DNA of 64,000 nt from Desulfosarcina widdelii (lineage in GTDB: Bacteria > Desulfobacterota > Desulfobacteria > Desulfobacterales > Desulfosarcinaceae). The DNA lies in assembly GCF_009688965.1 (NCBI RefSeq), contig NZ_AP021875.1, positions 2,728,001-2,792,000 on the forward strand, in the 5' to 3' direction. Every line of letters starts with the position of its first letter. The stretch's first letter is position 1. The notes beneath the pieces were generated by a model. That model did no database searches, had not been told where the DNA came from, and worked only from the letters and a program-made list of their open reading frames with translations. Positions 43,126-52,340 of this stretch are shown in pieces. The position numbers and the translations under genes were made by a program.

Positions 43126-43680
43126 ATGAACACAACTGATAATTCTCTTCTTAAAAACCTGAAACTGCCGGCCATGGGCCAACTGGGTATCGTGGTGGGA
43201 AAAATGGGCCCGGCAATCGCGCACTATTACAATCTGCTCGGCATCCGACCCTGGTACCGGGCCAAAATCGTCGAATCCGATATCCATTACCGCGGCAAAC
43301 CCATCGAACTCGAACTGGACATTGCCGTGGGGTACAGCGGGGGGCTTCAATTCGAGTTGATCGAGGTCATCCGCGGGGAAGACAACATCTACACGGAATT
43401 GATCGACTCCCGGGGCCAGGGGATTCACCACATCGGCTTCGTCGTTTCCGGAATATCCGAACGGATCGAAATTTTCAAACGGTCCGGTTTCCAGCCCTTG
43501 CAGCACGGCACCCTGAGAACCCGAGGCAAAGCAATCACCCGCTTTGCCTATTTCGACACCCTCGACCAGTTCGGCTACATTACCGAATTGATCCAGACAA
43601 CCCTGTTTGGCGTCAGCGTCGGCATGTCCCGCTGGATGATGAAGGCAGGCAAGCTGATTGGCGATGTGGAGACGATTTAA
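43126..43680 (+). CDS. VOC (glyoxalase-fold) family protein
   Basis: The 184-aa protein has the paired beta-alpha-beta-beta-beta modules of the VOC fold: LGIVVGKMGPAIAHYYNLLGIRPW at the N-terminus, ELELDIAVGYSGGLQFELIEV, GIHHIGFVVSGISERIEIFKRSG and RFAYFDTLDQFGYITELIQ. His and Glu metal ligands are present in GIHHIG and TELIQ. It may be a methylmalonyl-CoA epimerase-like or dioxygenase-like enzyme. No good ribosome site is seen before the ATG, which lies in repeat-derived sequence. Confidence 0.78.
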   Translation: MNTTDNSLLKNLKLPAMGQLGIVVGKMGPAIAHYYNLLGIRPWYRAKIVESDIHYRGKPIELELDIAVGYSGGLQFELIEVIRGEDNIYTELIDSRGQGIHHIGFVVSGISERIEIFKRSGFQPLQHGTLRTRGKAITRFAYFDTLDQFGYITELIQTTLFGVSVGMSRWMMKAGKLIGDVETI

Positions 43681-43721
43681 AAAATGGATTGGAGCTTGCC
43701 TTCAACTAAAATAACGCCATT

Positions 43722-44045
43722 TCAATCGAGATAGTCTTCCCGCACCGGCGAGAACACTTCCACGGCCACCGAGTCTTCCAACGCCTTCGCGGCATGGGGA
43801 ACACCGGAACCGATGCACCAGCTGTCCCCGGGCGCCACGTCATGGTCCAGGCCGTCGATGGTCAGGACGATATGGCCTGATATCAGCAGGCCGGTCTGCT
43901 CGTGGGGGTGTTCGTGGGCCGGGATGTCGCTGCCACCGGTCAATCTGAAACGGGCCATGAGGGTCTTTTCTCCATGAACCATGGTCCCCATTTTCACGCC
44001 TTCGATCATCTCGCGTTCGGTCAGTTGATCCTCTTTTTTGAACAT
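43722..44045 (-). CDS. Cupin domain protein
   Basis: The 107-aa protein is a single cupin barrel: motif 1 with PAHEHPHEQTGLLISGH, then motif 2 GDSWCIGSGVPHAAKALEDS. Histidines and Glu for one metal are present. The function is not determined; such small cupins often bind a metal and serve as isomerases or sensors. It is convergent with the VOC gene. Confidence 0.85.
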   Translation of the reverse strand: MFKKEDQLTEREMIEGVKMGTMVHGEKTLMARFRLTGGSDIPAHEHPHEQTGLLISGHIVLTIDGLDHDVAPGDSWCIGSGVPHAAKALEDSVAVEVFSPVREDYLD

Positions 44046-44063
44046 AATGCCTCCGCTAATTTC

Positions 44064-44277
44064 AACCTAAAATAGGCGTTTCGCCTTTCTCGAAAAATAG
44101 AGAAAAACTATGATTGCACTATTTTGCGTACTGTTTTCCATCTCAAAAGGCGATACCCTAAGGGATTGCCGATCTCACCGCATCTTCGGCGTTAGCCACC
44201 GCGCCGCATAGCCGACTATAGCGCCACGGCGGCTGCCTTGAATCTACGGCAAGCTCGATAATCGCCTAATTTAGGTT
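44064..44277. repeat. MITE-like repeat family B, copy 1
   Basis: A 214-bp non-coding unit is bounded by AACCTAAAATAGGCG and CGCCTAATTTAGGTT (14 of 15 positions inverted). It shares over most of its length the sequence of 47,014-47,225, including CCGATCTCACCGCATCTTCG and the region GCATAGCCGACTATAGCGCC. The short TTTCGCCTTTCTCGAAA hairpin sits inside the left end. Confidence 0.85.
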
Positions 44278-44309
44278 CAATAATCCGATTTCGCCGGTTC
44301 CTTGATCGT

Positions 44310-45812
44310 TTATCCCCCTGAGTCTTCAGTCCCTTTTGTTGCATCCTCGGATTCCAGCGCGGCAGCACAGGCCTCGGGCAGCGCCTTGTTGGCCTTGACC
44401 CCCAAGGCCTTGAGCTGTTCGGCCCGCCGGACGAGGTTGCCCCGCCCGGAGCAAAGGCGCTCGGTTGCCGTACGGTGGGCCTGCCGGGCCCGCTCCAGTT
44501 GCCGACCGACCTCTTCCAGGGCTTCGATGAAACCGACGAATTTATCGTACAGGTTGCCGGCCTGCCGGGCAATCTCCAGGGCGTTGGCGTTCTGGTCGGC
44601 ATAGCGCCAGATGTTGTGAATGGTTCTCAGGGTGACCAGCAGGGTGGACGGCGAAACCATGATCACGTTTTTCTCGAAGGCCTCGGTCATCAGGTTGCGG
44701 TCATGGTCGATTGCCGCGAAGAACGCCGCTTCGATGGGCACGAACATCAGCACGAAATCCAGAGTCCGGATGCCTTCCAGGTCTTCGTAGTGCTTTTCGC
44801 TCAATCCCTTGAGGTGGTTGCGCAGCGACGCCAGGTGCGCCTTGATGGCGGCGGAACGGACATTTTCGTCTTCGGATGAATGGTACCGTTCGTAATCCTT
44901 GAGCGACACTTTGGCATCCACGATCACGTCCCGCCCCTCGGGCAGCCGCACGATGACGTCCGGCTGGTAGCGGCTGCCGCCGGCCCCGGTCAGGCTCACC
45001 TGGGTGTCGTAGACCCGGCCCTTTTCCAGTCCCGAAGCTTCGAGAATCTTCTCCAGGATCACCTCCCCCCAGCCGCCCAGGGTTTTCACGTCTCCCTTGA
45101 GAGCATTGGTCAGGTTGAGGGCATCCTTGCCGATTCGTTCGTTGAGCCGTTTCAGGTGGCCGATTTCGTTGACCAGCGCCGCGCGGTCGCGGGCCTCCTT
45201 GTCGTAAACATCCTCCACTCTCTTTTTAAAGTCGCCCAATTGCTCCCGCAGCGGCCCGATCAACCCATCCATCTGAACCTTGCTGCGCTCGGAGAAGGTT
45301 TTGCCCTTCTCCTCCAGGATTCGGTCCGCCAGGACCTTGAACTCGTTGGTCAGCCGCTCGCGGGCGTCGTTGAGCAGGGCGATCTTCTCTTCGGCCTGCC
45401 GGCGCTCCCCCTCCAGTTGGGTGGAGACCTCCGCCAGCTTTTTTTCCAAAGAGAGGTTGACGGCGGCAAGCCGCTCGAATTCGCCGCGACTTTTTCCCAG
45501 GCTTGTTTCCAGTTCGGGAATCCGGGCCGCCGTCTGAGTCAGGGCCGCCTTTTCCGCTTCCAGTTGGACCCGGGTTGCCCGGCTTTGCTCCAACCGATCC
45601 TCGTACGCCGCCAATTCCGTCTCGGCCGCCTCCATTTGCCTGGCGGCCGACGCCAGTTTCTCTTCCAGGGCGACTTTCTCTATCTCCGCCATTTTGGTCG
45701 CAGCGGCGAGATCGGCCTTCAGACGGGACCGGATCACCATCAGCACGATGGCCACGATTAGAAGCAGACCGGCAACGCCGCCGCTCAGGTACAGGATTTG
45801 ATTCGGTGTCAT
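44310..45812 (-). CDS. rmuC: DNA recombination protein RmuC
   Basis: The 500-aa protein has an N-terminal membrane anchor (LYLSGGVAGLLLIVAIVLMVI), a long coiled coil (residues 30-200) and the RmuC nuclease-like domain with SRYQPDVIVRLPEGRDVIVD followed by AKVSLKDYERYH, containing the PD-(D/E)xK-type D...DxK residues. The tail LRTIHNIWRYADQNANALEI is typical. RmuC limits rearrangements at inverted repeats, of which this window has many; that link is only suggestive. Confidence 0.92.
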   Translation of the reverse strand: MTPNQILYLSGGVAGLLLIVAIVLMVIRSRLKADLAAATKMAEIEKVALEEKLASAARQMEAAETELAAYEDRLEQSRATRVQLEAEKAALTQTAARIPELETSLGKSRGEFERLAAVNLSLEKKLAEVSTQLEGERRQAEEKIALLNDARERLTNEFKVLADRILEEKGKTFSERSKVQMDGLIGPLREQLGDFKKRVEDVYDKEARDRAALVNEIGHLKRLNERIGKDALNLTNALKGDVKTLGGWGEVILEKILEASGLEKGRVYDTQVSLTGAGGSRYQPDVIVRLPEGRDVIVDAKVSLKDYERYHSSEDENVRSAAIKAHLASLRNHLKGLSEKHYEDLEGIRTLDFVLMFVPIEAAFFAAIDHDRNLMTEAFEKNVIMVSPSTLLVTLRTIHNIWRYADQNANALEIARQAGNLYDKFVGFIEALEEVGRQLERARQAHRTATERLCSGRGNLVRRAEQLKALGVKANKALPEACAAALESEDATKGTEDSGG

Positions 45813-46048
45813 CTGACGTTCACCTTGGGTCGAAATTGCCACATTGGTATCATCCCCGCGAAGGCCGTGTAGGGACGAAAAATTTTTCGCCCTTACGCAC
45901 ACTACACGGAAAGCGATAAATTTCAAGTTGCCCGCGCGCCTTTCTACGAGTTCATCACTCTTGTTTATACGCAAGTTTTGCCAACAAATCCACCCTGCCC
46001 CCGCTAACCATTGCCTGACTTTTTTCTAACATAATTCTAACAAAACCG

Positions 46049-46077
46049 TTGACTGAGCCATTTGTGCCATTTATTTT
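46049..46077 (+). promoter_or_regulatory. Sigma-70-like promoter upstream of the lipase gene
   Basis: TTGACT and TATTTT are separated by 17 bp, 71 bp before the lipase start. The rest of the 45,813-46,147 gap shows no gene. Confidence 0.5.
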
Positions 46078-46147
46078 TTGCTCATAGAGATCGGGTTCGA
46101 CGCATGATTGAATGGTCCGATCATCAACCGCTTACAGAGGCAATTCC

Positions 46148-46966
46148 ATGGCCTACGACCACACATGGCAATCCGTACTGCGACCGGGAGATTCCGAAGA
46201 CTTCTTCAAGGATCACCGCCCCATGGAATTTCGTGTGCGTTCGGAGGGATTCGATCCGGTCAATGCCTGGTGGCTGTCCGAACTTTCCCGGCTGATCTAT
46301 CGACGGGACGCCTCGGAAGGTTTTCACCATCCCGGTCAGGCCTCCAGGAACGATATCCTGGAAACCGTGGGGCTGGTGGAAAGGTGCTTTTTCAATGGTC
46401 CCACGGTTCAGGGGGCCCTGGTGACAACCGTCGAGGACGGCGAGGACGCCTACGCAGCGTTGGTGTTTCGCGGAACCGTCGGACGGCTGGCCAGTTGGCT
46501 GGGCAACCTGGACATGGCCATGACCCCATGGCGCCGCGGCGGCAGGGTGCATCGGGGATTTAATACCATGCTGATGGAGCTTCGGGATGAAATCTCGGAA
46601 GCTTTGGATGAGGTCCACGCTCCCCTGTTCTATACCGGACACAGTCTGGGCGGGGCACTGGCGACCCTGGCCGCCTCGCTGCGTCCACCGCGGGCCGTCT
46701 ATACCTTCGGCGCCCCGCGCATCGGCGACGCGGCTTTTTCCGAAACCCTGGCCGGGATGCCGATCTACCATGTATGCAACCCCAAAGATATCGTGACCGC
46801 CCTGCCCCCTGCCCGATGGGGTTCGGGGTTCACCCTTCCGGGCACCCGGATCATCAACACCGAAGTGCCCCTTGCCCATCGCCGCTTTTCCCAGACGCCT
46901 GCTTTTCTTGCCGGCCACGCACCGTTGAATTACACGGCGCAGCTGCCGGTGGCCTTCGACAACTGA
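46148..46966 (+). CDS. Class 3 lipase family protein
   Basis: The 272-aa protein has the lipase-3 pattern: VFRGTVGRLASWLGNLDM, HRGFNTMLMELRDEI, the nucleophile elbow FYTGHSLGGALATL, VYTFGAPRIGD and a His at APLNYT upstream segment (LAGHAPLNY). Ser, Asp and His of the triad can be placed. No signal peptide is seen, so it is probably cytoplasmic. Substrates may be acylglycerols or storage lipids. Confidence 0.87.
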   Translation: MAYDHTWQSVLRPGDSEDFFKDHRPMEFRVRSEGFDPVNAWWLSELSRLIYRRDASEGFHHPGQASRNDILETVGLVERCFFNGPTVQGALVTTVEDGEDAYAALVFRGTVGRLASWLGNLDMAMTPWRRGGRVHRGFNTMLMELRDEISEALDEVHAPLFYTGHSLGGALATLAASLRPPRAVYTFGAPRIGDAAFSETLAGMPIYHVCNPKDIVTALPPARWGSGFTLPGTRIINTEVPLAHRRFSQTPAFLAGHAPLNYTAQLPVAFDN

Positions 46967-47013
46967 TTCAGCCACCGCACCCGAAGACGTTGACCCTTGC
47001 AACCGGTCTCTGG

Positions 47014-47225
47014 TACCTAAAGTAGGCGTTTCGCCTTTTTCGAAAAATAGACGAAGGGCATGATTCCATGACGTTATTTGTAGTTTTCCGTTTCAAAAGG
47101 CGAAACCCTTCGGGATTACCGATCTCACCGCATCTTCGGCGTTAGCCGCCACGGCGCATAGCCGACTATAGCGCCGCGGCAGCTGCCTTGAATCTGCGGC
47201 AAGCTCGACAATCGCCTATTTTAGT
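47014..47225. repeat. MITE-like repeat family B, copy 2
   Basis: The unit is roughly 85 percent like copy 1 by eye, with left end TACCTAAAGTAGGCG and right end CGCCTATTTTAGTT. It lies between the lipase stop and the alpha/beta hydrolase start. Confidence 0.85.
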
Positions 47226-47270
47226 TGGTAGGAACCGTTTCAACCCCATGCGAAAAGGAGCCCTGCTGCC

Positions 47271-48149
47271 GTGCCCGTCATTCCGGATCGAACCGACCTT
47301 CTCGACAATTATTTGATCGCTTCGGAAGCGCGGATCGGCGGCATACGGAAGGACTGCGAGAAAAAGATCGTCTGGTACGGCAGCCGGCGCCGGCAGCGCG
47401 ACCTGGCCATCGTATACCTTCACGGGTTTTCGGCCAGCCGCATGGAAACCTGGCCCCTGTGCGACCGCCTGGCCCAATCTTTGGGAGCCAACCTCTTTTA
47501 TACCCGCCTCGCCGGCCACGGCCGGGATGGGGCCGCCATGGCCACCGCCACGGTCCGGGACTGGCAGGTCGACGCTATGGAAGCCCTGGCTGTCGGCCGT
47601 TTGCTGGGCAGGAAAGTCATTTTAGTGGGGACCTCCACCGGAGGCACCCTGGCCACCTGGCTGGCCGCCCAGCCGTCGGCGGCACGACTGCTGGACAGCC
47701 TGATCCTCATTTCTCCCAACTTCATGCCCAAAAACCCGCTGGCCGCGGCAGTCCTCTGGCCGCCGGCCCTGCGATTGATGGAACGCTTTTTCGGCGGCTG
47801 GCGGAGTTTCAGCGTGCAGAATCCCGAGCAGGCCCGCGTCTGGACCGTACGATACCCGATCAAGGCCATCGGTACGATGATGCAACTGGTGCGCCTCTCC
47901 TGGAAGCTGGACCTGAAATCCGTTGCCGTTCCGCTGCTGATGATGGTCAACCCCTGGGACCGGGTCATTAACGTCTCTTTGGCCCTTTTACGCTACCGGG
48001 CCTTTGGCAGCCCATATAAAAAACGGGTTCTGTTCCGGGGCAACCGGGACCCGGGCCGTCACGTGCTGGCCGGAGAAATTCTCTCTACGAAATCAACGGA
48101 TAAGGTGCTGGCGGTTATCGAGAGGTTTTTGATCGACCGCGAATCATGA
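47271..48149 (+). CDS. Alpha/beta hydrolase
   Basis: The 292-aa protein has the fold's strand-turn-helix: IVYLHGFSASRMET (oxyanion loop), nucleophile elbow VGTSTGGTLATWLA with Ser, a late acid loop around MMVNPWDRVINV and the His in NRDPGRHVLAGE. It belongs to the esterase/carboxylesterase class; the substrate is unknown. It starts at GTG with AAAGGAG about 11 bases upstream. Confidence 0.82.
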   Translation: MPVIPDRTDLLDNYLIASEARIGGIRKDCEKKIVWYGSRRRQRDLAIVYLHGFSASRMETWPLCDRLAQSLGANLFYTRLAGHGRDGAAMATATVRDWQVDAMEALAVGRLLGRKVILVGTSTGGTLATWLAAQPSAARLLDSLILISPNFMPKNPLAAAVLWPPALRLMERFFGGWRSFSVQNPEQARVWTVRYPIKAIGTMMQLVRLSWKLDLKSVAVPLLMMVNPWDRVINVSLALLRYRAFGSPYKKRVLFRGNRDPGRHVLAGEILSTKSTDKVLAVIERFLIDRES

Positions 48150-48221
48150 TCGGATGGCTGCAAGCGCCTTTCCCATGCGAAATTAGTTCGTGTAAACACT
48201 GGTTCCGTTTGTGAAAGGGGA

Positions 48222-48257
48222 CTGCCGGGTGCGCCCTTTGAGCGCCGCACCCGGCAG
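48222..48257. terminator. Hairpin between convergent genes, possible bidirectional terminator
   Basis: CTGCCGGGTGCG and CGCACCCGGCAG form a perfect 12-bp stem around a 12-base loop. On the minus strand it is followed by TCCCCTTTC. There is no long T-tract on either side. Confidence 0.5.
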
Positions 48258-48295
48258 CCTGAATACGCATGGGTTCTGACAACGGGCAGGGATTA

Positions 48296-49039
48296 TCAGA
48301 AGGTGTAGGTGACGCCGACGCCGCCATAGGTTTTTACATCCAGGGAGCCGCCGTCATCCTTGTCTGCCAGGTTGTCGCTGTCGAGGGCGTCCGTATACTT
48401 GATGAATGCCGAAACGCTCCATTCCGGAGTGATGACGTACCCGGCCGAAATCGAAAGATTGTAGTCGTAAAAGCCGGCGCTGCCGTCTGAACAATAGTCA
48501 TCTCCGGCCCAAGCCATGGAAGCGCCCGCCCCCAGGCTGAGCTTCTCGCTGACGGCATAGGAATAGGTGAGTCCCAACGAGGTATACCATTCCTTGAGTT
48601 CATCGATGTCCCGGTACACGTCTAAAGAGACGGCAAAACCAGCCGCCAGATCCATTCCCGCATTGGCAAAAAGTTCACGGGTTCCCGGCGCACCACCAGC
48701 ATCCGTCGTGGGGAACAGATACTCGATGTAGCCGACCCGAAGATCCACCATACCGACTGTGAAGCCATAGGAAGCGGTCAGATCAACCTCGGAAAACTCT
48801 CCTGAATCCAGCCTGTCGTCATAGTCGTCCATATCGAAGTTGCCCCAGACGTTGAGGTCGAAACCGCCTTTGGCAATGTCGATGCTAGGTTGGGCGACCC
48901 ACCCGTCATTGAGAGTCATGCCTCGCCATACATAGGCGGAATTGAGATCGACGGCGCCGGTGACATCCGCTGCCGATACGCTCTGAAAGGTAAATGCCAG
49001 GGACGCCACCAGGATCATGACTACTATAATGTGTTTCAT
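48296..49039 (-). CDS. TorF-like putative porin
   Basis: The 247-aa protein has a clear signal peptide (KHIIVVMILVASLAFTFQS ending at SAAD), then a beta-rich body starting TGAVDLNSAYVWRGMTLNDG, the signature of the TorF/TIGR02001 porin family, and a C-terminal YGGVGVTYTF ending in Phe. It is likely an outer-membrane channel of unknown substrate. GGAGGAG lies 8 bases before the ATG. Confidence 0.83.
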   Translation of the reverse strand: MKHIIVVMILVASLAFTFQSVSAADVTGAVDLNSAYVWRGMTLNDGWVAQPSIDIAKGGFDLNVWGNFDMDDYDDRLDSGEFSEVDLTASYGFTVGMVDLRVGYIEYLFPTTDAGGAPGTRELFANAGMDLAAGFAVSLDVYRDIDELKEWYTSLGLTYSYAVSEKLSLGAGASMAWAGDDYCSDGSAGFYDYNLSISAGYVITPEWSVSAFIKYTDALDSDNLADKDDGGSLDVKTYGGVGVTYTF

Positions 49040-49441
49040 CACTGCTTCTCCTCCTCATTGTGCATTGAAAAAATTTAATCGGTTAGGCGATCAATCGGTT
49101 TGCGCCACGGGATGACCATTGTCTGGCTGCCTCCTGTCACCTCCTCTCCACATCCGCCGCCCCGCTAAACCGGACTCGTTGAGGAAGGGACAGCAGCACG
49201 ACACATGCCAATTCACCGAACGCCCACAAACTTTATTTATCCTTTAATAGTAATAGGATATAAATTTTTTTGGGCGTCCTCTAATCGTCACGCCTGGACA
49301 TCGTGCGCCAGTTTTGTAACTATTACGCAATATGGTAGACAATTTTGTTTCAATTGAAAAAATGGAAGATTTATTGCAGGATCAACACGCCATCACGTAT
49401 CGTCGGACAGACCGATGCGTAAAGGAAAGGAACGGCTTTAA
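49040..49441. other. Divergent intergenic region without a gene
   Basis: The 400-bp gap between the TorF-like porin and the TM2 gene has an AT-rich core (about 49,220-49,280) likely to hold promoters. I see no gene, strong hairpin or repeat. Confidence 0.6.
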
Positions 49442-49834
49442 ATGAACGACAACCCCACCCACCCGACACCCGTGGGCTACATCCTGTGGATTTTCGGATT
49501 CACCGGTTCGCACCGGTTTTACTTCGGAAAACCCATCTCCGGAACCATCTATTTCTTCACTCTGGGCCTGCTGGGCATCGGCTGGCTCATCGACCTGTTC
49601 CTCATCCCCGGTCTGAACCGGCAGGCCAGCCTCCGGTTTCGCGCCGGGCCCTTGGACTATACCCTGGCCTGGGTGCTGCTCACCTTTTTAGGCCTGTTGG
49701 GCATTCACCGCATGTACATGGGGAAATGGCTGACCGGCATCGTCTATCTGCTTACCGGCGGCATCTTTGGCGTGGGGTATCTGTACGACTTCTGGACCTT
49801 GAATGATCAAATTACGGTGATCAACGGTTCCTGA
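49442..49834 (+). CDS. Tandem TM2 domain membrane protein
   Basis: The 130-aa protein contains two TM2 units: YILWIFGFTGSHRFYFGKPISG and YTLAWVLLTFLGLLGIHRMYMG, each followed by a second helix with G(I/V)G(W/Y)(L)xD (GIGWLIDLFLIP, GVGYLYDFWTL). It is an inner-membrane protein of unknown function. The second repeat resembles the first closely, pointing to internal duplication. Confidence 0.88.
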   Translation: MNDNPTHPTPVGYILWIFGFTGSHRFYFGKPISGTIYFFTLGLLGIGWLIDLFLIPGLNRQASLRFRAGPLDYTLAWVLLTFLGLLGIHRMYMGKWLTGIVYLLTGGIFGVGYLYDFWTLNDQITVINGS

Positions 49835-49886
49835 CGGTGGGCCGGTCGAGTTCTTTTCGGGCGGTCATAACGGGTCGATCCCTGGC

Positions 49887-52001
49887 CTATGCCAACAAGC
49901 CTGTCTGCTGGAAGTCAGCGATCACCGCTTGGACCAGTTTGGCGTCGACATCGGCCGGCAGGGCCAGCCCTTCGGCCATCTGCTTCGAAACGCCCTCGGG
50001 ATCGGAAACGAACCATTGGAACGGCGTGCCGTGAAGATGACTGAGGTGATTGGCATAGGCAACAATCCGGACCAGGTTAGGTTCGGTTCCGGCGTCTTCG
50101 ACATGGTGGTGCGATTTCACGCAGGCCTTGGCCGAGGCCGGCATGTTCCACTTCTCCATGAGCAATTCGCCGATTTCCATGTGATCGGTTTTCAGGATTG
50201 ACTTCTCTGCTTCGTGGTCGCAGAGGCATTCCCGCTTTTTCAGGCTCTGTACCCGGCGATAGATGTCTCCGCTCACCAGGAGTAAAACCAGCTTGCCGAT
50301 GTCGTGGAGCACCCCCCCGACAAAAGCCTTCTCCGGGTCGTCGTAACCGGCGGCGACGGCAATCCGGCGGGCGGCCGTTCCGCATTCGGCGGCATGCTGC
50401 CACAAAGACTGCCCCCAGGTCTGCATCCCGGGATTGTTCCTGAAAAAATAGGCCTGCATGGAGGTGGAAAGGATGAGGCTCTTGGTGGTTCTGGCGCCCA
50501 GTCGGGCCAACGCCTGGCTCAGGGATTCGACCCGTTGGAGTCCGCCGTAAAGCGCCGAATTGCTGATTTTAATCAGCTTGGTCACCAGGGATTGGTCGTT
50601 GCCGATCACCTTCTCGACTTCCCTGATGTCCACCTCGGGATCGGAAAGCATGTCCAGGGCACGTGTCACCACGGTCGGCAGGGGCGGCAGTTCGTATATT
50701 TTGGCCACCAGCTGTTTTGCGATGGGTCCGCCGTTCGCGCCCACTCCGTTTTTGGTCCCTGCCTGATCGACCGCCTTGGCCTTCAACATCCCGGCATCGG
50801 CCATCGTCTTTTTGGGAGTCACCATCCAGGAGAGCAATTCAAGGTATTGCTGAGGAGAAATCCCTGTGAATCCCTTCTCACTGAAAACGTAAAGGAAGAC
50901 CGCCACCTGACCTTTGATGACCACCGGAATCAGGGCACACTCACCCGATTCGACCCGCCCGGAGAACTTTTCCAGCATCTCGGAAGGAAAACGGCTGCCG
51001 AAGAACCCGACCCTCGACCGGTGCACAGCATCGAAGACCGGCTCCCGGTCCAGCCTGCCCAGCTGTCCGGCGGTGGACTTCTGGAAAAGTCCCTTCTCCC
51101 TGGTATACCGCATCTGTTTGCAGTGCACGATCTGCCCCTCTTTAGCGGTCAGGATCAGGACAACATCGTACAAGCCTTTGCAGAAGGTGACCAGGGTCTC
51201 GATGCGCTTCATGGGGTCATCACTGGACATCAGTTTCTTAAGGGCCTGGCGGAAAGCGGCGAAAAGCGGATCTGTGACGGCGGCTCCCTGCAGCCGAATT
51301 TCTGCGGTATCCGCCGGAGAAAGGGTGACGGCTCCTTTTTCCATCTGTTCCTGGATAATTCCCATAACCGTGGATGTCTCGAAGGGGGCCTTTTCGAAGA
51401 CCTGTCCGAGGGTACGGCAACCGTCAACCAGCCTCAGCACAACCTTTTCCTCGGTGGACAGGGAGGAAGGATGGGCCTCGGCCAGAAAAATTTCGCGATC
51501 CAGCGACTCGATGCCGGTCATCCAGTCGCGGTATTCGTCGGATTGAGCCGCAATGGAAATCGCCATCACCCGGGCATCCAGTTTGGTTTCGGCCCCGTCT
51601 TTTTCCACCGGTGTGTCCGTGAAGTGAAAGCCCCCCTTGTCGAGCAGAAACATCTCCAGTAGAACTTCATTCATTCCGGTCAACAGGTTTTCCGTGACAG
51701 TCGAAAGGGGAAACAGATCCATCTGTGTGAGGATCGAACGGATGGACAGCCCGGTTTCCTCCTGAATGCGGCGGATTCGCTTGACCTGGTCGGCGGTGAC
51801 CTTTCCGCTGTAAATCAGGCTCTGAAGGACCTTTGCGTCCCCTTTTAAGGAATAGGCATCGACAATGAAACCATTGTCGAAACTCAGCGTAATCAGGCGC
51901 TGGTCTTCGGCGATGGAAAGCACTCCGTTGAGATTCAACTGGGACAGGAACATGATGGCGTCGGCAGGATGGTATTTGCTCAGGTCTCCGTCAAAAATCA
52001 T
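49887..52001 (-). CDS. DUF4388-HDOD signalling protein
   Basis: The 704-aa protein starts with a DUF4388 module (IFDGDLSKYHPADAIMFLSQ, NLNGVLSIA) found in deltaproteobacterial regulators. A helical middle follows, and an HDOD domain at residues about 470-690 (LPPLPTVVTRALDMLSDPEV, ISNSALYGG, GGVLHDIGKLVLLL). HDOD proteins relay signals in motility and cyclic-di-GMP networks. AGGA precedes the ATG at 52,001. It is convergent with TM2. Confidence 0.85.
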   Translation of the reverse strand: MIFDGDLSKYHPADAIMFLSQLNLNGVLSIAEDQRLITLSFDNGFIVDAYSLKGDAKVLQSLIYSGKVTADQVKRIRRIQEETGLSIRSILTQMDLFPLSTVTENLLTGMNEVLLEMFLLDKGGFHFTDTPVEKDGAETKLDARVMAISIAAQSDEYRDWMTGIESLDREIFLAEAHPSSLSTEEKVVLRLVDGCRTLGQVFEKAPFETSTVMGIIQEQMEKGAVTLSPADTAEIRLQGAAVTDPLFAAFRQALKKLMSSDDPMKRIETLVTFCKGLYDVVLILTAKEGQIVHCKQMRYTREKGLFQKSTAGQLGRLDREPVFDAVHRSRVGFFGSRFPSEMLEKFSGRVESGECALIPVVIKGQVAVFLYVFSEKGFTGISPQQYLELLSWMVTPKKTMADAGMLKAKAVDQAGTKNGVGANGGPIAKQLVAKIYELPPLPTVVTRALDMLSDPEVDIREVEKVIGNDQSLVTKLIKISNSALYGGLQRVESLSQALARLGARTTKSLILSTSMQAYFFRNNPGMQTWGQSLWQHAAECGTAARRIAVAAGYDDPEKAFVGGVLHDIGKLVLLLVSGDIYRRVQSLKKRECLCDHEAEKSILKTDHMEIGELLMEKWNMPASAKACVKSHHHVEDAGTEPNLVRIVAYANHLSHLHGTPFQWFVSDPEGVSKQMAEGLALPADVDAKLVQAVIADFQQTGLLA

Positions 52002-52073
52002 ATTTATCCTCACAGGGTTAGGTGGTCGCTTATTAATTCGGCCATTCTCTCCCGAACTTGAGTGTGGTATATA

Positions 52074-52340
52074 ATGAAAAGCTGGATCGGATGCGGTGTG
52101 GGAGCTGCCCTGATGCGTGCCTGCATCGACGAAGCGAAAAGCCGGAAATCCCATGGCATCTGGCTGGGGGTGTGGGGTAAAAACGAGCGGGCGATAAGAT
52201 TCTACCGGAAATGGGGATTCAACCCTGTCGGAAAGCAGCCGTTTGTTCTGGGAGGCGACCGCCAGACCGACCTGGTTTTCTGGCTTCCCGTCGATACGAG
52301 GCTCGAGAATAATTCTTCAAAAGAAAGAGGTCTGCAATGA
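52074..52340 (+). pseudogene. N-terminally truncated GNAT acetyltransferase
   Basis: The 88 residues begin at the acetyl-CoA loop (IGCGVGAALMRACIDEAKSR) and continue through IWLGVWGKNERAIRFYRKWG, motif B of GNAT enzymes. About 70 residues that normally precede are missing and the upstream sequence is not in frame with such a domain. It is probably a decayed gene, although an ATG and overlap with the next gene keep it readable. Confidence 0.65.

Noticed and set aside
48222..48257. Perfect hairpin as a riboswitch or leader
   Set aside because: It lies between the 3' ends of convergent genes, so termination is the more likely role.
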